A DNA stretch of 16,935 bases, from positions 1 through 16,935 of the forward strand of contig CALCEL010000070.1 in NCBI GenBank assembly GCA_937900485.1. The letters run 5' to 3'. This document shows positions 15,139 through 16,935 of the stretch, piece after piece. The notes below the pieces were generated by a model. It was not told the DNA's origin. It searched no databases and saw only the letters and a program-made list of their open reading frames with translations. The number at the start of each line of letters is the position of its first letter. The stretch's first letter is position 1. The position numbers were made by a program, and so were the translations under genes. The stretch comes from an uncultured Prevotellaceae bacterium. GTDB lineage: Bacteria; Bacteroidota; Bacteroidia; Bacteroidales; Bacteroidaceae.

Positions 15139-15146
15139 TATCTTTG
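15139..15146 (+). promoter_or_regulatory. -7 box of the second FISUMP-like lipoprotein gene
   Basis: TATCTTTG followed by CG, an exact TAnnTTTG, 21 nt before ATG 15168; it begins 35 nt after the preceding terminator T-run. Confidence 0.6.
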
Positions 15147-15167
15147 CGGAAAACTAACACATGATTT

Positions 15168-15947
15168 ATGAAAAAACTATTCTACATCTGCATCACACTT
15201 GCAACAGTTTTGTTCTCTTGCTCAAAAGACGACGACAACACCCCACAGGCTGAGGAGGATGCTACCGTCGAGATATGTGACCCTGATGGTTACGAAAAAG
15301 GACACGCTTACGTGGACCTTGGTCTCACTACCAAACAGAAATGGGCAACAGCCAACGTGGGCGCCGCAAACGCCACGGACAACGGTTCCTATTTCAAATG
15401 GGGAGGCGTGAATGCCATCACGTCAATTGACGATGAGGCCGCTGAGGTGAAACTGGAAAGCACGGAGGACAGTCTGACCATGACACTTGCTGCAGAAAAC
15501 GACGCAGCCACTGTCAACATGGGCGGAAAGTGGAGAATGCCGACAATGACCGACATGCAGAAACTCACTCAACAATGCTATCTCAAATGGACAAACAACT
15601 ACCACGGCACGGGAGCAAAGGGACTGGTCGTATACAAAGCGAAAGACAGCAATGACAGAGGAAAAGCCTCACTGCCGAACGGACCAGACAAGCCAAAGGG
15701 AACATACACTCTCGCTGACAAGCACATCTTCATACCTGCGGCCGGATGCTATTTCAACGAGAAGATATTCAGCGAGTCAACATACTTCGCCAACTGCGCC
15801 TTGTACTCAAGCACGTTCAGCGTCAGCAGAGACTGCGCATGGGTGATGTGGTACTTCGAGGAGAAGAATGAGAACACCAAGTTCAGGGGCATCGTGCCTG
15901 TCGGCACAAACATGCAGGCCGCATGCGTGAGAGGAGTTCTCGACTAA
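15168..15947 (+). CDS. FISUMP-like lipoprotein, paralogue 2 (divergent)
   Basis: A 259-aa lipoprotein (lipobox LFSC, acylated Cys 18) followed by an acidic linker. It shares with the 13367-14203 protein the blocks DGYEKGHAYVDLGL (40-53), KWA (58-60), GSYFKWGG (73-80), MGGKWRMPTMTDMQKL (118-133), YKAKDSNDRGKA (156-167) and HIFIPAAGCYF (186-196). It lacks the Asn/Tyr-rich insertion, carries instead a short acidic stretch (86-116), and ends VPVGTNMQAACVRG in place of the usual RPV closing strand. It has several Cys (37, 137, 194, 210, 223, 253) that could form disulfides in the periplasm or outside. Function is unknown; a local duplication followed by divergence is the simplest origin. I see no clear terminator in 15948-16050. 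Confidence 0.8.
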   Translation: MKKLFYICITLATVLFSCSKDDDNTPQAEEDATVEICDPDGYEKGHAYVDLGLTTKQKWATANVGAANATDNGSYFKWGGVNAITSIDDEAAEVKLESTEDSLTMTLAAENDAATVNMGGKWRMPTMTDMQKLTQQCYLKWTNNYHGTGAKGLVVYKAKDSNDRGKASLPNGPDKPKGTYTLADKHIFIPAAGCYFNEKIFSESTYFANCALYSSTFSVSRDCAWVMWYFEEKNENTKFRGIVPVGTNMQAACVRGVLD

Positions 15948-16050
15948 GCTCACCAGCAACTACGCGAAAGGTCCGTGTGATAAAAAAAACCGTCAGAGAC
16001 AAAAAATCCACACACATAACTATGTTCACATCACATTCTTAACATAATTT

Positions 16051-16081
16051 TTTGACATAAGAAAAATAATGTATATATTTG
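16051..16081 (+). promoter_or_regulatory. Perfect consensus promoter of the DUF4468-like gene
   Basis: TTTG (16051-16054), exactly 19 nt, then TATATTTG (16074-16081) followed by CG. It matches the Bacteroidota sigma-ABfr consensus at all defined positions. The predicted leader is about 54 nt before ATG 16142. Confidence 0.85.
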
Positions 16082-16141
16082 CGCTATTGATAAGAAGAAT
16101 GAAATAATCATCCAATCTGGCCAAATACAGAAAGTGAGAAA

Positions 16142-16843
16142 ATGAGAAAGTTGTATGTCACGGTAATGCTGTGCGCGTTGTTACCTATGACAATGATGGC
16201 ACAAACAAAGGCAAAGACGAAGGCTAAAGCAAAGCCTGCGCCTGTCATATATTACGTGGAGGACTCCACAGCCCAAGTTACAGTCTACACCGACGGTAAG
16301 CTGACGAACATGATGAGTTCGAATGACGCCAACCAGAATAAGGGAGCCAACGTCAGCTACGGCTCCGCTGACTTCGCCGTCATTGACGGAACCATCAAGC
16401 GTCCAAACAACAGCACGTTCAAAGTTGTCGAGGTACCGGGACTGACAAAGACTGAGCTGTGCGACAAAATCTGTAACAGTCTTGCGCAAGTATACGGAAA
16501 CGCTGACAAAATCAGAAAAGACGTGAACGGCGAGTCCGTCACAGTCAGCACCACAGCAACCAACATGGCTTACATAAGCATAACGGAGCACATGGCACCG
16601 ATAAAAGTTGACGGCAACTACAACATGAGGTTCCAGTTCAAAGACGGAGAGGTGATCATCGACGCACCGGAAGTGACAAGCGTGAAGAGCCGAGAGCTGA
16701 ACTTCGACAAATCGGCCATAGCCATTAACCTCAAGGAACTTGCCACTCTCGATCCTAACGGAGTACAGGGATTCACGGCATACTTAAATGACAAGATAGA
16801 CACTGTATTAACCCGCTCGTTCGGAAATACAGCTAACAACTGA
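16142..16843 (+). CDS. Exported protein with a DUF4468-like domain
   Basis: A 233-aa protein with a signal peptide (hydrophobic 5-19, cleavage likely MMA|Q at 20/21) and no lipobox, so periplasmic or secreted. A short Lys/Ala linker (TKAKTKAKAKPAP, 22-34) follows. Residues ~90-175 resemble the DUF4468 (TBP-like fold) domain of Bacteroidota: VVEVPGLTKTELCDKICNSL, then a strand region with NMAYISI and YNMRFQFKDGEVIIDAPEV. The tail includes FTAYLNDKIDTVL. The domain name is from recognition of the VPGLTK.EL pattern and should be treated as probable. Function is unknown. It has a perfect promoter and a perfect terminator, making it a clean single-gene unit. Confidence 0.75.
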   Translation: MRKLYVTVMLCALLPMTMMAQTKAKTKAKAKPAPVIYYVEDSTAQVTVYTDGKLTNMMSSNDANQNKGANVSYGSADFAVIDGTIKRPNNSTFKVVEVPGLTKTELCDKICNSLAQVYGNADKIRKDVNGESVTVSTTATNMAYISITEHMAPIKVDGNYNMRFQFKDGEVIIDAPEVTSVKSRELNFDKSAIAINLKELATLDPNGVQGFTAYLNDKIDTVLTRSFGNTANN

Positions 16844-16845
16844 TA

Positions 16846-16881
16846 AAGAAGCTCAGCGATTATGCTGAGCTTCTTTTTTTA
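16846..16881 (+). terminator. Strong rho-independent terminator of the DUF4468-like gene
   Basis: AAGAAGCTCAGC (16846-16857) and its exact complement (16864-16875) form a 12-bp stem with a 6-nt loop, followed by a further run of T to 16880. The A-rich left flank means it could also end transcription arriving from the right. 16882-16935 holds nothing recognisable. Confidence 0.9.
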
Positions 16882-16935
16882 TTTATTACTGTCCGCTAAA
16901 CACGACCTATCCATGCCCAACCTCTTTATTACCAG

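Noticed and set aside
15948..16050. A-runs around 15982-16007 as a terminator for the second FISUMP-like gene
   Set aside because: No convincing stem precedes them on either strand.
16879..16935. 18 open codons at the right edge on the minus strand, ending in TAA next to the terminator
   Set aside because: It could be the end of a convergent gene, but an open run this short is expected by chance and no similarity is visible.
1..16935. CRISPR arrays, tRNA or rRNA genes, insertion sequences, toxin-antitoxin or phage modules
   Set aside because: No regularly spaced repeats, cloverleaf sequences, transposase motifs or phage proteins were found on either strand.

Overview
The window reads as a chromosomal segment of a Bacteroidales bacterium, most likely a Prevotella-type organism (Prevotellaceae). 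The grounds are three. The protein families are typical of that group: a six-domain S1 protein, FISUMP-like lipoproteins, an apparent DUF4468 domain, and a short DXS-like enzyme. Almost every gene has a TAnnTTTG-type -7 box, several with TTTG exactly 19 bp upstream, which is the promoter of Bacteroidota sigma-ABfr. Purine-rich Shine-Dalgarno sequences are largely absent. The genus is an inference; there is no rRNA or tRNA here to anchor it.

Layout, left to right. (1) 1-2713, plus strand: the 3' bulk of rpsA with strongly biased codon use, followed after 14 nt by rnz (RNase Z) from a TTG start. (2) 2825-6839, minus strand: a short DXS-like enzyme, then an AraC-family regulator with its own consensus promoter, then an exported CMD-CMD-cupin protein closed by a rho-independent terminator. 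(3) 6967-7585: a rearrangement scar. The C-terminal halves of an AraC regulator (minus) and a TolC-type outer-membrane efflux protein (plus) abut at their broken ends, as expected if one deletion removed the divergent promoter and both N-termini. (4) 7616-9758: manC (GDP-mannose synthesis) and a BadF/GlcNAc-kinase-like sugar kinase, divergently transcribed from a shared spacer. (5) 9987-10700: upp (uracil salvage). (6) 10785-16881: an envelope block of single-gene units. It holds a Ser/Thr/Ala-rich lipoprotein (minus), an exported cyclophilin, two FISUMP-like lipoprotein paralogues flanking a tyrosine-rich lipoprotein, and a DUF4468-like exported protein. Most have their own promoter, and several have a clear terminator.

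How they fit together: the left part is housekeeping (translation, tRNA 3' processing, thiamine-diphosphate enzyme, nucleotide-sugar and nucleobase metabolism). The right part is a set of exported proteins, at least four of them lipid-anchored, with no transport or polysaccharide-utilisation machinery beside them. I see no CRISPR array, insertion sequence, integrase, tRNA or phage gene, and no clear multi-gene novel system. The most informative observations are the AraC/TolC deletion scar, the atypical DXS-like enzyme, the uniform promoter grammar with an extra conserved CG after the -7 box, and the lineage-specific lipoprotein block with its duplicated FISUMP gene.
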